Below, in pieces: positions 50,681-62,619 of a stretch of DNA of 64,000 bases; the first letter of the stretch is position 1; every line of letters begins with the position of its first letter. The position numbers and the translations under genes were made by a program. Location: contig OX637291.1 of NCBI GenBank assembly GCA_951799445.1, positions 5,520,501 to 5,584,500 of the forward strand, written 5' to 3'. The notes beneath the pieces are model-generated. The model was not told the origin of the DNA and did not search any database. It saw nothing but the letters and a program-made list of their open reading frames with translations. The DNA comes from Pseudisothecium myosuroides. Taxonomy: Eukaryota; Streptophyta; Bryopsida; Hypnales; Lembophyllaceae.

Positions 50681-52511
50681 TGTATGGGCATTGAAGAGGA
50701 TGAATATTTTTTCCTTTAAGATACTAAACTTCTCTAAAAGACTATTGAAAGCACAACAATATCTTACCTTAATGGAACACATTTCATGATTCTTGACATT
50801 CTCTCATTGGATGAAGAAAGACATGTTCTTTTCCATAACATGTGGTGCTTAAGCGCTATGATTTTATTCTTTTAATCTCTTGATTGAGCATGGTTGACTA
50901 AGATTCAACCATCCAACCACTGAGATTATGTCTGATAATGCAAAAATATAAGCTCATGACATCATAATAGAGCCATATTTTTGCATTACATAGTCTATTT
51001 TGATAGCATGTAGTTTTCAAGGCTCAATCGTTATCAAATGTAATTCAAATATAAAGACTCAAAATCTATACATCCCTTTAATTACTTCTTGTATGCATAT
51101 TTATTTCATCCATGATATCTACAGAAGTCTCTCCTAAAATATGCAAAAACACTGTGTCATTGATCACTTAGAACCACCGTACTTGCCTTTATTGGTTGTG
51201 TCTTTTAGACAGAGACTATGGAATCGACTCTATTTACAATTGCATTCACATTGCATAATGTGATTAGGGTTTGGATAGAGCCTCATAATCATGCCATTCT
51301 TGTTTCTTTAGAACATCATTACTATGGGCAACAACCATATGGTAGGCTCATGTTGAGTTCTTGAAATTACTACATTTGACTTGACCAAGAATAAAAAGTG
51401 TGACAGAAGATATGATCATCTGTATAGTTGAATATTGGTTGGCTCTACAAGATGAAGAGTCCATAAGTTCTTACACAAAGTCCAATTTGAAAAGTAATTG
51501 TGCCAGGGCCACATTGAGGGCTACTTCTAAGCATTTCCAACTCTCTTATCTCATGCAACTCGTTGGAAGAGTTGGGGTGACAATGCTTTTAAATCTAGTA
51601 CTGAGCTCTGTTCCTAGCTTGTCACTACTAATGAAATTCAAATATGAAATTCCTAACTACCATCCATCCATTTGATAGTTTCTTTCCAGCTCCCTACTTG
51701 TTGGTTAGTCAATTTTGCAATGAGAATACATTAATAGCAATCAAGTCAATAGGAAGTTTTTACCACATAACAACAAGCTAGGTAGTGCCCATATAGATCT
51801 TTGTGCAAAGCTTTGACACTGTAGGTAGGTGATTGCAAAAAACAATTGTTGAATTAGTTGCATTTAGGGTAGTATTGAAAATACCAGGAATTTTTTTTAA
51901 TTAAAAAAAAATCCAAAAAATTACCTATTTTGATGTTTGTATTTTTTAGGGAATAGTAAACCAGTTTAAAAGATTAAAAAAAATTGCCCATTGTTTTCAA
52001 CTTAAAGGGGCTTTTCTAGTCAATTGATTAAATCTTAAGATTATTCAATTCTATAATCCATGTACTCTTGCAAAAGAAGAGTATTTTGAGCATGTATAGT
52101 GCAATAAAAAAAATTGTATATTTGTAGTAATTTCTTGATAGTTCAAATAATCCTAGACAATTACCTCATATCCAAATATTATTTTTTTGCGATAGAAACT
52201 TTGATTGAGAAAAAATAACAAAATATTTTTGAAAAAATAAAAAATTACACGTAAAATAGTTATAAATATCCTACTTGTAAATCTTTAGTCTTTTGGAGTG
52301 ATAATGCAAAAGTATGGCAAAAAAACTCAAATTCCTTAGAGAAGTTATAGGAAATAGCACAAAGCTTCTTGCAATCACCTTCTTTATGCTTTAAAAACTC
52401 TTTCCACTTCAAAAGATATTTCAATTAGTGTGTCGCAAAGTAATACTCCGTAACACTATAACATATACTAAAATTGGAATTATGCGAGTCTTGTGGGATA
52501 CTAAGATGACA
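50681..52511. other. AT-rich filler, no gene recognised
   Basis: A 91-codon frame at 51400-51675 shows no recognisable motif. No terminal repeats seen. Confidence 0.4.
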
Positions 52512-52514
52512 ATT

Positions 52515-52760
52515 CATACTCCCTTTGTCCCACTAAAAACCTCTAATTCAAATACAATTTGTGTACCAATGGTCAATTTCATTAAAATGGCGATATTCCT
52601 TTAAAATGGCCCGTTTACAGTTCAGAACACCCATTTTGAAATCTATATAAGTCCTAGATGGTGAAAATGGTACACCGTCAAAGTGACACTTTGAATACTG
52701 CCATTTTAATGAAATTGCCCATACCACTAAAAAGCTTTATTTATTGATTTTGACTCTGGA
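52515..52760. mobile_element. Stowaway-like remnant with nested MITE
   Basis: 'TACTCCCTTTGTCCCACTAA' resembles a Stowaway end; the far end 'GACTCTGGAGTA' is weak. A 153 bp element (52569-52721) with inverted 'CAATTTCATTAAAATGGC' ends sits inside, flanked by TACCA at 52564-52568 and 52722-52726. Confidence 0.5.
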
Positions 52761-52776
52761 GTAAGCGTTCCCCATG

Positions 52777-53713
52777 TTAACCCCTAAAGGACCAAGGCCT
52801 TTTTTATGCCAAAAAACACTCAAAACTGCCATTTCTATAGCAAAGAGTTAAAAAAATTGAAAATTGTTTTTTTTTCCACATGTAACCGTAGGATCTTACA
52901 CCTAACTAGTATGAGAGTGTGTGGAAAAAATTTCAGAATTTTTGACCGCACAGATTGCAAGATATCTGCGTTTAAAGTGAAAAAAACAAGTTTTTCAGCA
53001 CATTGCGGGACTAGATTTTTTGACTTTAAACATTTTTAACTTAAAATTTTTGCACTATAGAGTTTTGAGCTTTAAATCTTTATAGTGGAGAACTGAGTTG
53101 AGAGTCTAGGGGAAAAAATAATTCAAAAAACTTAATTATCATTCTTTAAAAAATTGTTAAGTAGAAGTAGGTACGAGATAGAAGGGAAATCTAAAATATT
53201 CATATATTTTAGATGGAATTAAAATGCACTAGTCCCAATGGTGAGATTGTTCTAGCAAGTAATATAAACCATGCAAAAAAAAAAACCCTGAAAAATTTGA
53301 AAATTTGCATTCAGAAATGCATCCTACAAGTTATTTTTTTCAGGAAGATGCTCTAACTGCCCGAAAAACAAGAATGTCCATAACTTTCTCATAACAAATC
53401 CAAATGAAATGAATTAAATCTTTCCAGATAGACAAAAATATAATTTATGAGAAAAAAATATTAAAAAAAAAATTCAAATTTTTGTCCATTTTTTTTTGCT
53501 GCCCAGGCTGCCCGCCGTCCCTTGTTTTGAGCTTATTTGGTCATAACGTTTTTTCCCGGGCACCAATTGTGAAAAAAATTATATTCTCACAAAGATTATC
53601 AGTTTTTCTACCTTCAAAAAAAGTTTTAAAAAATCACGAAAAAATTTCAGCCTGTAGGTACCTGCCCGAAAACGCATTTGTCCCCAAAGAGACAACGGTC
53701 CTTTAGGGGTTAA
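52777..53713 (+). mobile_element. TTAA element, subfamily A (full length)
   Basis: Left TTAACCCCTAAAGGACC and right GGTCCTTTAGGGGTTAA, identical 17 bp ends. The interior is collinear with 17515 and 62620. Confidence 0.88.
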
Positions 53714-54157
53714 ACAACCTTGTGGGAGCAAGTGAAACGATTTAGGAACATTCCTCTCCTTGCAAGCTTGACATTGCCTTGTACTTGTTTCTTCTTCAAA
53801 CAACAGTGTTAACAATGGATTCAATGACCATTTGGGCACTATGAATATTTGTTCATGAAGTGGGCTAGGTTTCATTGTTGCAAGTATTTAGATTGGGGCA
53901 GATATTTCTAGAATCCCATTGTTGTTACCAACCTTTAATTCATTAAGTAATAGTGAAGAGCCAACAACAATACATGAACTATGCTCAAATATAATACTTT
54001 TTGCATGGATTTTGGGTGCCTAAATGACAGCGCCTAAATTGGAGATTTTGCATAGATTTGAGGGATGGGTTATTGGTCTTTGAATGCATGTCACTTGCAC
54101 GAAGACTAAAAACACAAGTTAATTCCTTGTGGGGAATTTTTTTGGAGTTTTTTAGTA
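53714..54157. other. Filler, no gene recognised
   Basis: Nothing supported. The minus frame 53875-53579 overlaps the end of the TTAA element and is a by-product. Confidence 0.4.
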
Positions 54158-55080
54158 GGATAGAGGGATCAAATCACACTCAAAGGTACCAAAAAAGGGG
54201 TCAGACCCACTGAAATCTGCACTGTAATTTTTTCTTAGCTATTGTTTTTCAAAGCTAATCTATTAATTATAGGTAGTCTAGTCCTTTTTGACTAAAATTT
54301 TAAGTCTTGTTAAGGTTTCTATTTTTTTATTCATCATAAAAATCAAAATTCTTTACTAGTGGTCCAATTGAAGTTCCAATGTCAGCCTGTCAGGTTTTTC
54401 AATAGACAAAAAGGAGTCTAATTTCTAATGAATAACAATGTGATTGAATCCAAAAAAATCATATGTATATATAATCATATGATATACTAGAAAAGGACTA
54501 TTTTGCTTTAATTTGAATATTTTTCACTTATCTATAATATTCAGAAGTAAAAATATGTGAACGTCCTTTTCAATATATAAAATAATCCAAATGATGATTG
54601 TGTCAACAAAAAGTGTTTATATTATTCACGTCAAGGGTGCTGCGTAAGCTATTTTTGGATTTGAATGTTTAATTTTTTTAAAAGATTAAATCAATAATTT
54701 GTCAATAATCAATTAATTAATTAAAAAATTACACTATTTTGTGTTCAAGATTTAATCACTAAAAATCCTTTTTAATAATTTTATGCTTGAAAAGTGTAAA
54801 AAATTTGGATAAAAATATCCTTTTCAAGAGCTATATTGTAAAAAAGACACTAAATTTAGCCTTAAAACTGGTGATTTACTTCTTTTTAAGGATTTTATCC
54901 ATAAAATGTTTTCTCCAAATTATTAAAGAGGCTTATTGCAACATTATTCATCCATAATTTTTTTTTAAATGACAACATTAAAGTAATTTATAGCTTTAAA
55001 AGTTTAGAAAAGGACTCTATACCTAGTCCTACAAAAGTAATCCCAATGGTACCTTTGAGTGTGGTTTGACCCAGAGGGAG
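54158..55080. mobile_element. TA-flanked element, about 0.92 kb
   Basis: 'TCAAATCACACTCAAAGGTACC'-type left end (54170 on) and the inverted 'GGTACCTTTGAGTGTGG' right end; the outermost bases are 'AGAGGGA' and 'CAGAGGGAG', next to TA at 54156-54157 and 55081-55082. AT-rich interior, no open frame. Stowaway/mariner-like non-autonomous element is the best fit. Confidence 0.6.
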
Positions 55081-55303
55081 TATTATTTTTTGATGATATC
55101 AATATAATGTCATTTACACTATTTCTTATGACCCCAAACAACGTGATTTTCATCTATATTTCATCAAAGCTCATTTGCCTTCATGCAGATTTCATCTATA
55201 TTTTCATCTAATTTCATCCACATATTCACACTAATTAGGTCACTTTCGTGCATAATTCATTTTACTAGTGTCCCGGGGAACTGTCCATCATAACAACTAT
55301 CTA

Positions 55304-56401
55304 CAGTAGAACCTCTCTAAGTTGATCGGTCCCGGACTGGTCTGATAGATTGGTTTATAGAGGTTTATTAACTTAGAGAGGGTCATTTTTAGTCACAGCC
55401 TTTGTTATGTGGCCCAGTCCGGGACCGGTCTGACATGATTAGTTTACAGAGGTTTATTAACCCCTAAAGTTCGGAGGCCTATTTTCTGCCAAAAAACACT
55501 CAAAACTGCCATTTCTATAGCAAAGAGTAAAAAAAAATTAAAATTGTTTATTATTCACATCTAATCGTAAGATCTTACACCTAATTGGTATGAGAATGTG
55601 TGGAAAAAGTTTCAGAATTTTTGACCGCACAAATTGCAAGATATCTGCGTTTAAAGTGGAAAAAACAAGTTTTTCAGCACATTGCGGGACCAGATTTTTT
55701 GACTTTAAACATTTTTAACTTAAAATTTTTGCACTACAACGTTTTGAGCTTTAAATCTCTATAGTGGAGAATTGAGTTGATAGTCTAGGAAAAAAAAAAT
55801 TCAAAAAAACTTAATTATCATTCTTAAAAAAATTGTTAAGTAGAAGTAGGTACAAGATAGAAGGAAAATCTAAAATATTCATATATTTTAGATGGAATTA
55901 AAATGAACTAATCCCAATGGTGAGATTGTTCTAGCAAGTAAATTAAATCATTCCAAAAAAAAAAATTGAAAAATTACAAAAATTGCATTCCGAAATGCAT
56001 CCTACAAGTTATTTTTTTCAAGAAGATGCTCTAACTGCCCGAAAAACAAGAATGTCCATAACTTCCTCATGACAAATCCAAATGAGATGAATCAAAGCTT
56101 TCTAGATAGACAAAAATATAATCTATGAGGAAAAAAATATTTTTTTTTAAAATTCAAAATTTTGCAAATTTTTTTTGCTGCCCCCCGTCCCCACGCATTC
56201 CAAGAAATGGCATAATTTCTCGCTCAAAGGTCCGATTTCAAAAAAAAAAAAATTGCCACGTACCTCTCTCAATTCTTCATGTTTACAAAAAGTTTCAAAA
56301 AATTAGGAGAGAATTTCAGCCCGTAGGTACTTGCCCCAAGTCCCATTTGTCCCCAGAACGGACAATGGTCCTTTAGGGGTTAACTTAGAGAGGTTCTACA
56401 G
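55304..56401. mobile_element. pogo-like MITE interrupted by a TTAA element
   Basis: Left end CAGTAGAACCTCTCTAAGTT, right end AACTTAGAGAGGTTCTACAG, with TA at 55302-55303 and 56402-56403. CAGTARAACCTCT ends with TA targets are typical of plant pogo-derived MITEs such as Emigrant. Without the insertion it would be about 175 bp. It contains inverted 'GTCCCGGACTGG' and 'CAGTCCGGGAC' stretches. Confidence 0.8.
55457..56383 (+). mobile_element. TTAA element, subfamily A, in pogo-like MITE
   Basis: Left TTAACCCCTAAAGTTCG, right GGTCCTTTAGGGGTTAA. Host flanks AGGTTTA / CTTAGAGAGG join through a single TTAA in the intact repeat of that host sequence at 55361-55380. Confidence 0.9.
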
Positions 56402-56481
56402 TATCGCCAATTGGTTTATTTAACTTCTTTAATGATTATTCAGATACTAAGTTTTGAGCTGGAATTCATTAACAGAAGTGA

Positions 56482-56677
56482 GGTATACTGAATAGGGGTA
56501 TTAAGGGGACCCATACTAATTAATCGACATTTCACACTATATAAATATCTACCTTTTTTGTACATCAATAATTATTGAAGTGTACAGGGGTTGTACATCA
56601 TATTTCAAACATCTACAGTTTTCCAAGATAAGTCCCTTTAATATTTTGGTCCCCTTAATACCCCTATTCAGTGTACC
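56482..56677. mobile_element. 196 bp MITE with ACTGAATAGGGG ends
   Basis: 'TACTGAATAGGGGTATTAAG' on the left and its complement ending 'CCCCTATTCAGTGTA' on the right; the inverted match covers about 29 bp. TA is the likely target. Typical small TIR element. Confidence 0.75.
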
Positions 56678-57241
56678 TTCAGGTCATAATTGTTTGATGC
56701 TTTATGTTACATAAAAGGTAGTTAATATTAAGTTATCAATGGCACCATACTGCCACATTGTCCATGGTGAGGTTTGTTTGTAATTTATGGAAGCAGATTT
56801 GCATTACAGTATCTCAGTAATAGAGCAGTTTAAGTAATGCAGTATATACCTACTGAATTGATGACAATTTCTTGATTGTGTTCCATGTGTAGGTCATAAA
56901 AAAACAATGGACAAAATTAAGCTGTGGATGGACCACATGATAACTTAACTTAATTTCTGAAATTCAAAATAAGAAGCTTAAGGGCTCCAGCCAGTGGGAT
57001 TTACTTTCAAGCAGAACTTTGTATACTTTCAAAATTTAGAGAAAATCAAATAATAAACATCTTCAATACAGTATTATGCATTAATACTCAGTGTCACAGC
57101 CACCCAGGATTCATTGAGAAGTCTTTCTAAGCGAACAAGTTGTCTCAGTTCTCAGTCTGAATGACAATAAAATTTGGAAATTTTGAATTCATATTTGCAG
57201 TTAGAGAACCCAAATTAGCGAGGAGAGATGTAGAAGGTAAA
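56678..57241. other. Filler, no gene recognised
   Basis: Nothing supported. Confidence 0.4.
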
Positions 57242-57973
57242 TTAACCCCTAAAATATCAAGGCATTTTCTGGCTCCGGAACCACTGAAAACTGCCATTTC
57301 TGCTGCGATCACTCCCTAAACCCAAAAAAACTTTTTTTTTAGAATCTAACTATAGGATCTTGTACTTCACTTGTCTTAGATTATGTGATAAAAATTTCAA
57401 GACATTTGACTGTACGGATTGGAAGATATTAGCATTCAAAGTTGGAAAAAAATTTCAATTGTTTCCTGCAATTTCAGATGACTTTGACGGCCATTTGTGG
57501 ATTTTTTTGCACTACACAACAAAAAATTGTAATTTTTTATGTTGAACATTTGAGTTGAGAGTCCGGGTAAAAAATTTCAGAATGTCAAACCTTGATTTTC
57601 ACATATAAAAAAATTGTTAAATAAAAGTAGGTCCAAAATTGAACGAAACACTAAATTGTTAATAGCTCTTAGGTGGAATTAAAACAACATAATCCCAATG
57701 GTGGGAACATGATCTTTGAGGGAAATTTTTTTTAAAAATAAATAACCTTTTTTTTTTTTTTTTTGCTACCCGACGAACTGCTTCTTTGCTTTAGGATGGC
57801 ATCACTTTTGCTCCCGGGCACCGATTGAAAAAAAAAACTATATTTTTAGAGAGCTAATGTGATTCCCTATCTTCAAAAAAAGTTTCAAAAAATCAGATCA
57901 AAATTTGAGGCCACTCAAGCCTGCCCGAAATCTGAAGTGTCCCCCGAGGGGACTTTGGTACTTTAGAGGTTAA
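57242..57973 (+). mobile_element. TTAA element, subfamily B
   Basis: Left TTAACCCCTAAAATATCAAGG-type end and right GGTACTTTAGAGGTTAA. The best-preserved subfamily B copy. Its right TTAA (57970-57973) is also the left TTAA of the next element. Confidence 0.8.
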
Positions 57974-58912
57974 CCCCTAAAGGACGTTGTTCCTTCGGGG
58001 GACAAATGCGTTTTCGGGCAGGTACCTACAGGCTGAAATTTTCTTGTGATTTTTTGAAACTTTTTTTTGAAACAGAAAAACTGATAAGCTTTGAGGGAAT
58101 ATAATTTTTTTCACAATCGGTGCCCGGGAAAAAAAGTTATGACCAAATAAGCTCAAAACAGGGGACGGCGGGCAGCCCAGGCAGCAAAAAAAAAATGGAC
58201 AAAAATTTGAATTTTTTTTTTAATATATTTTTTCTCATAGATTATATTTTTGTCTATTCGGAAAGCTTTGATTCATTTCATTTGGATATGTTATGAGAAA
58301 GTTATGGACATTCTTGTTTTTCGGGCAGTTAGAGCATCTTCTTGAAAAAAATAACTTGTAGGATTCATTTCTGAATGCAATCTTTCAAATTTTTCAATTT
58401 TTTTTTTTTTTGCATGGTTTAGTTTAGTTGCTAGAACAATCTCACCATTGGGATTAGTGAATTTTAATTCCATCTAAGAGATATTAATATTTTAGATTTT
58501 CCTTCTATGGCTTGTACTTACTTCTACTTAACAATTTTTTTAAGAATGATAATTAAGTTTTTTTGAATTTCTTTTTTTTTCCTAGACTCTCAACTCAATT
58601 CTCCTCTATAAAGATTTAAAGCTCAAAAATCTGTAGTGCAAAAATTAAAAATTAAAAATGTTTAAAGTCAAAAAATCTAGTCCCGCAATGTGCTGGAAAA
58701 CTTGTTTTTTTCACTTTAAACGCAGATATCTTGCAATCTGTGCGGTCAAAAATTTTGAAATTTTTTCCACACATTCTCATACTAGTTAGGTATAAGATCC
58801 TACGGTTAGATTTGCAAAAAAATATTTTTCGATTTTTTTTACTGTTTGCTATAGAAATGGCAGTTTTGAGTGTTTTTTGGCAGAAAAAAGGCCTCGGTCC
58901 TTTAGGGGTTAA
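57970..58912 (-). mobile_element. TTAA element, subfamily A (full length)
   Basis: Left TTAACCCCTAAAGGACG, right GGTCCTTTAGGGGTTAA. Orientation opposite to its neighbour at 57242, with which it shares one TTAA. Confidence 0.87.
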
Positions 58913-59058
58913 TCAAGCATACAATAGGGGGTCTTTTTTTTTACAAGCACCCCTGGAATGACTTGGGTGGGACGAGCGAGGGGGGCAGTGCATTCTTGCC
59001 TTCAAAGACAGATATATGTAGATGGACTTCAATTAATGTGTTTAAGGTAGTTTGCTAT

Positions 59059-59607
59059 TTAACCCTTAAAAGATGTTTCATGTCTAGGCTTGGTCAATCT
59101 TCATTAGATTTTTATATTAAAATAGACATTTCAAAAATTTGATATTTTTCAGATATAGTAATATATGTCTAAAACTTAATTTCATCATTTTCATAATAAA
59201 AAACAAAAAATTGAATTTTATATGATTTTTTAGACAAATTCCTTTGCAAAAATCATAGTAATTACAAAAATGCTTAAAATAGTGTGAAATTTTGAAGAGA
59301 AATGGAAATAGTATTTACAACCATCATGTTGTAATTAATGTACTCCTTGAGCTCACACCAAGAGATATTCAATAGAAAAGTCCAAAAGTGGTTTAGTTTT
59401 TAGCCTTCAAGATGCTTTCTTCAAAGTATCACAAAAATCTACAATTTTAATAGTTTTGAAAAAAATTCAAATAGTGTAAAAAAGTAGATTATTGGAGCTA
59501 CATTTTTTTAGTTAAGCTTGAAAACATTTAAAATAAAAAGCTATGTGAAAATTCAGGTTTTGACTTTCAAAATGCCTGTGGGTCTTGCATTGTCCTTTAA
59601 GGGTTAA
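59059..59607. mobile_element. TTAA element, distinct short family
   Basis: Left TTAACCCTTAAAAGATG, right TCCTTTAAGGGTTAA. Interior unrelated to subfamilies A-D, AT-rich, non-coding. Shares its right TTAA with the next element. Confidence 0.65.
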
Positions 59608-59764
59608 CCTCTAAGCGCCAAAAGTGTTCTCACGTAGTTTGTAAGTCCAATTCAAGGTGGTGTAACTTTTGTATCCGATGTCCAAATTTAATAAATTTTT
59701 TTGAAAACCTGTATTTTTTCTTTTAGTTTGAATGGTAAAATATTCAAATCAATCCAAGCATTAG

Positions 59765-60037
59765 AAAAAATTGCAGCCCTCAGGAGGGCCGCGAGTTTTG
59801 GCCCCCCCGAGTGCATTTAGGGAGGAATTAAAACTGTTTTTTATATTTTATTATTTTTTAATGAAAGTTGCTGACGTGGCACTACTTGTGCCACGTCAGC
59901 AACACGTCAGATTTTCATTATTTTTTCATTTTTTTAATATTCTTTTTCAAAAAAAATATTTTTTTATTTTTCTGTTTTTGCACCTCAGGGGGCCGAAAAA
60001 TGAATCCTTAACAGCCCTCCCGAGGGCTCAGATTTTT
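59765..60037. mobile_element. 273 bp MITE with AGCCCTC...GAGGGCT ends
   Basis: The left 'GCAGCCCTCAGGAGGG' and right 'CCCTCCCGAGGGCTCAG' are inverted. It shares the CCCTCGGGAGGG core with the element at 49924. A perfect hairpin with 16 bp arms (59867-59882 and 59888-59903) contains GACGTGGCAC. Confidence 0.65.
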
Positions 60038-60699
60038 CCTAATGATGTACTAATTTTTGAAAAGCATTCAAAGTTCTCATATTCAATTTGAGCTTATCAA
60101 ACTGAATTTTGATGGCTGCAACTTTGGAGACTTCCATCTCCTTAATCCAATGTTTGTTTTCAATAAAATTTGTTGGATTATGTTCCCCTTGAAGTCTAGT
60201 TATTGTGGTAAAATTTTGATGTCAATGCAAGTTGTTTTGAATTCTTGGGAGCAACTCAAAGTTCAAAATCCAAACATTTTTGGATTACAATGAACTTTGG
60301 CGGCTTGTTTCTTCTTCATACAATGCCCACTTCCAATAAAAAAAAATAGTAGAAAAGCTGCGCATACTATTCTAGTTTGTGTGGTTTAAATTTTATATCA
60401 ATATAAGAAACTATGAGTGTCTAAGAAGCATTTTAGTAGAAGGAAGGTCAACTTTAGAGGTATTTTTTTGACATTTCAAAGCCATTTGAAGGCACAATGA
60501 GTCAATTGAATGATATTTTTTTTCACCAATGGTTTTGTATGATGGTTTTGAATCACTTTATAGTTTAAAGTTTTTCATTTAAGTAGGTTTAGAAATCAAA
60601 TTTCACCTCCAAATGTGTTGCTAAGAAATTTCAAAATCCTTTTTCAAATACTAAAACATTCTATCAATTCTATCTATTCTTGCAATCTACATGGCCAAT

Positions 60700-60917
60700 T
60701 GACTCCAAATTTGTTTCACGTCATCTACAACATGTATACAACAAGATTGTATGGTTGAGATTTCTATACTTTAGTGATATTTAGACCTATAACACTTCAA
60801 AAGCAAATCGACTCCAAATTTGTTTCACATCATCTACAACATGTACACAACAAGATTGTATGGTTGAGATTTCTATACTTTAGTGATATTTAGACCTATA
60901 ACACTTCAAAAGCAATG
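60700..60917 (+). repeat. 109 bp tandem duplication
   Basis: Two almost identical copies beginning 'GACTCCAAATTTGTTTCAC' at 60701 and 60810, differing by only a few bases, so recent. Confidence 0.9.
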
Positions 60918-60979
60918 ATGTTTTTAAATCCAAAACAACCTTGGGCCTTTAGAGGTTAAAGCACCCTTTTAGAGCATTT

Positions 60980-61450
60980 GCAATGCAAACTCTGGAAACA
61001 ATCCTTATAACGGCAAATGGCAGGGAATTCCCCGAGGCCCGCACATTGCTGGGTTTTTTTGGGGACAAATTAACCCAATGCAAAGCCAGTATTTCAAATG
61101 TCAAATGGACTTTTTGGCATTATAAAAGAGAAGGAAAGGACAAGATTCTACCTCAACAAAAGACTTTTCATGCAAACAAAGGAAGATTGAATTTATTGGT
61201 ACACATAGCAATGCAGGAAAAGGTATGACAATGATAAATTTTTGTATTGTAAGCCAAGTCGCATGCCCTTCATATTTTGACAAATTGTTGAGTTTGGGAA
61301 GGATACTGACAAGCCTCGAACAAAGACAGACCAATAGTGATTGCATTGGGGAGTGTCTTTTGGAGTTACCCTTCACTATACAAGGAGCATTGCAGATGCT
61401 TTTAAGAGCTCATTGCATTTGGGGAAAACTAAACTCCTTGAAATAATTTT
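60980..61450 (+). other. Gene-like island, not recognised
   Basis: Frame 60983-61228 (81 codons) has a strong donor-like AAAAG|GTATGAC near 61220. Frame 61225-61446 reads CIGECLLELPFTIQGALQML. No domain recognised. Composition differs from the filler. It may be a decayed gene or captured exons. Confidence 0.25.
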
Positions 61451-62619
61451 TAGTAAATTTTTGTAGAAAGAAAAATGGAATTGGCATTGAACACAAGTCA
61501 TTTCATATTTTCAGATCTTTGCGAAATTAATTAGCTACAAATTTTTGAAGTTGAAACACAATGGTTACTAAAAGTGACCACCTCCTGAAATGTACACTAG
61601 TGGTACATTGAAGAAAGCAAAATTTTCCTTGTTGTTAGTTTAGAGCAGGGGCATTAGGATCGGTTTTAGAGCACCTTACCTCAGTGGAAATCACATTCAG
61701 GAACATTGGTAAGTTATCCAAGCAAAGCACCTGAGCACTGTCCAGGTGGAGACAATAAATTGAACGTCTCACTTCATAGGGGTCATGATCTCAGTCAGGC
61801 TGGTGGGGGGACTGAGCCTTTGGGTTTATAGCATTTGTTTTTGGAACTTTTAAATAAAAAAATTTTAAAATTTATTTTTCGAAATACATGGACCGACAAT
61901 TCCCATCAACATTTTGGATTTTTTTTATTTTTATTTTTAAAAACACATGGACATTTTGGAACTTTTGAAGTTTGTACAAGAGACTGGACTGCCTGATAAC
62001 TAACTTACTGCCATGAAGAAGGGGGGCAGAGGGCAGCTAACTACTAAACCTGAAGAAAGCATGTGGCCGGACAAATAAGTTATTGAGGGTGTAAACTCAT
62101 CATATAAAGGTTGGAAAAAGCACAAACCCTTATCTTGAAAGCCGGCTGCAACAACATGGTCCATGTGTTTCAAGGGGGGGGGGGGGGAAAGCTGCAACAA
62201 CATTAATTTGAGTTTCTATAACTATTAGGATGCCACGTGTTGTTGCCACAACCAGCATGTGACAAGCAGAATGATTGGTTTGCCACGTTGGCGTTGTTGA
62301 AAATTTTGAAAAAAACATTCGACGTAAAGGCAAATGGTAGAAATGGGGAGAGCAATTGAAATTAATTTTTTTTTGACAAAGTCTGAATTTGTTGTAAATT
62401 TTTGAAGTGTGCTACCCAATTGATCAAAAAGAGTCTCTAGACTACTCCAAAACCAACAAAAAGTGAAGCCATAATGATTATCTTACTCACCTAAAGTAGT
62501 TATAATAATTCCTAACATGGATACAACATAAAGGCCTAAAAGAAGTCGCTTTTTACGATGGATTTACACTCAAAAGGTGGAAGTTCCTATTGCATTCACT
62601 AATCACTTCATCACCATCA
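61451..62619. other. Filler with a G-run and a dispersed repeat
   Basis: 61569-61630 is an inverted relative of about 63690-63770 inside the PIF-like element. A run of G bases lies near 62174-62187. No gene recognised. Confidence 0.4.

Larger units (their letters stand above)
59604..60959. mobile_element. TTAA element, about 1.36 kb, with nested MITE and duplication
   Basis: Left TTAACCTCTAAGCGCC, right GGGCCTTTAGAGGTTAA. A MITE is inserted at 59765-60037 and a 109 bp tandem duplication occupies about 60700-60917. Frames at 59771-60091 and 60057-60293 arise from these repeats. Confidence 0.6.

Noticed and set aside
51400..51675. Retrotransposon protein fragment
   Set aside because: The 91-codon frame has no recognisable gag, protease, reverse transcriptase or integrase motif.
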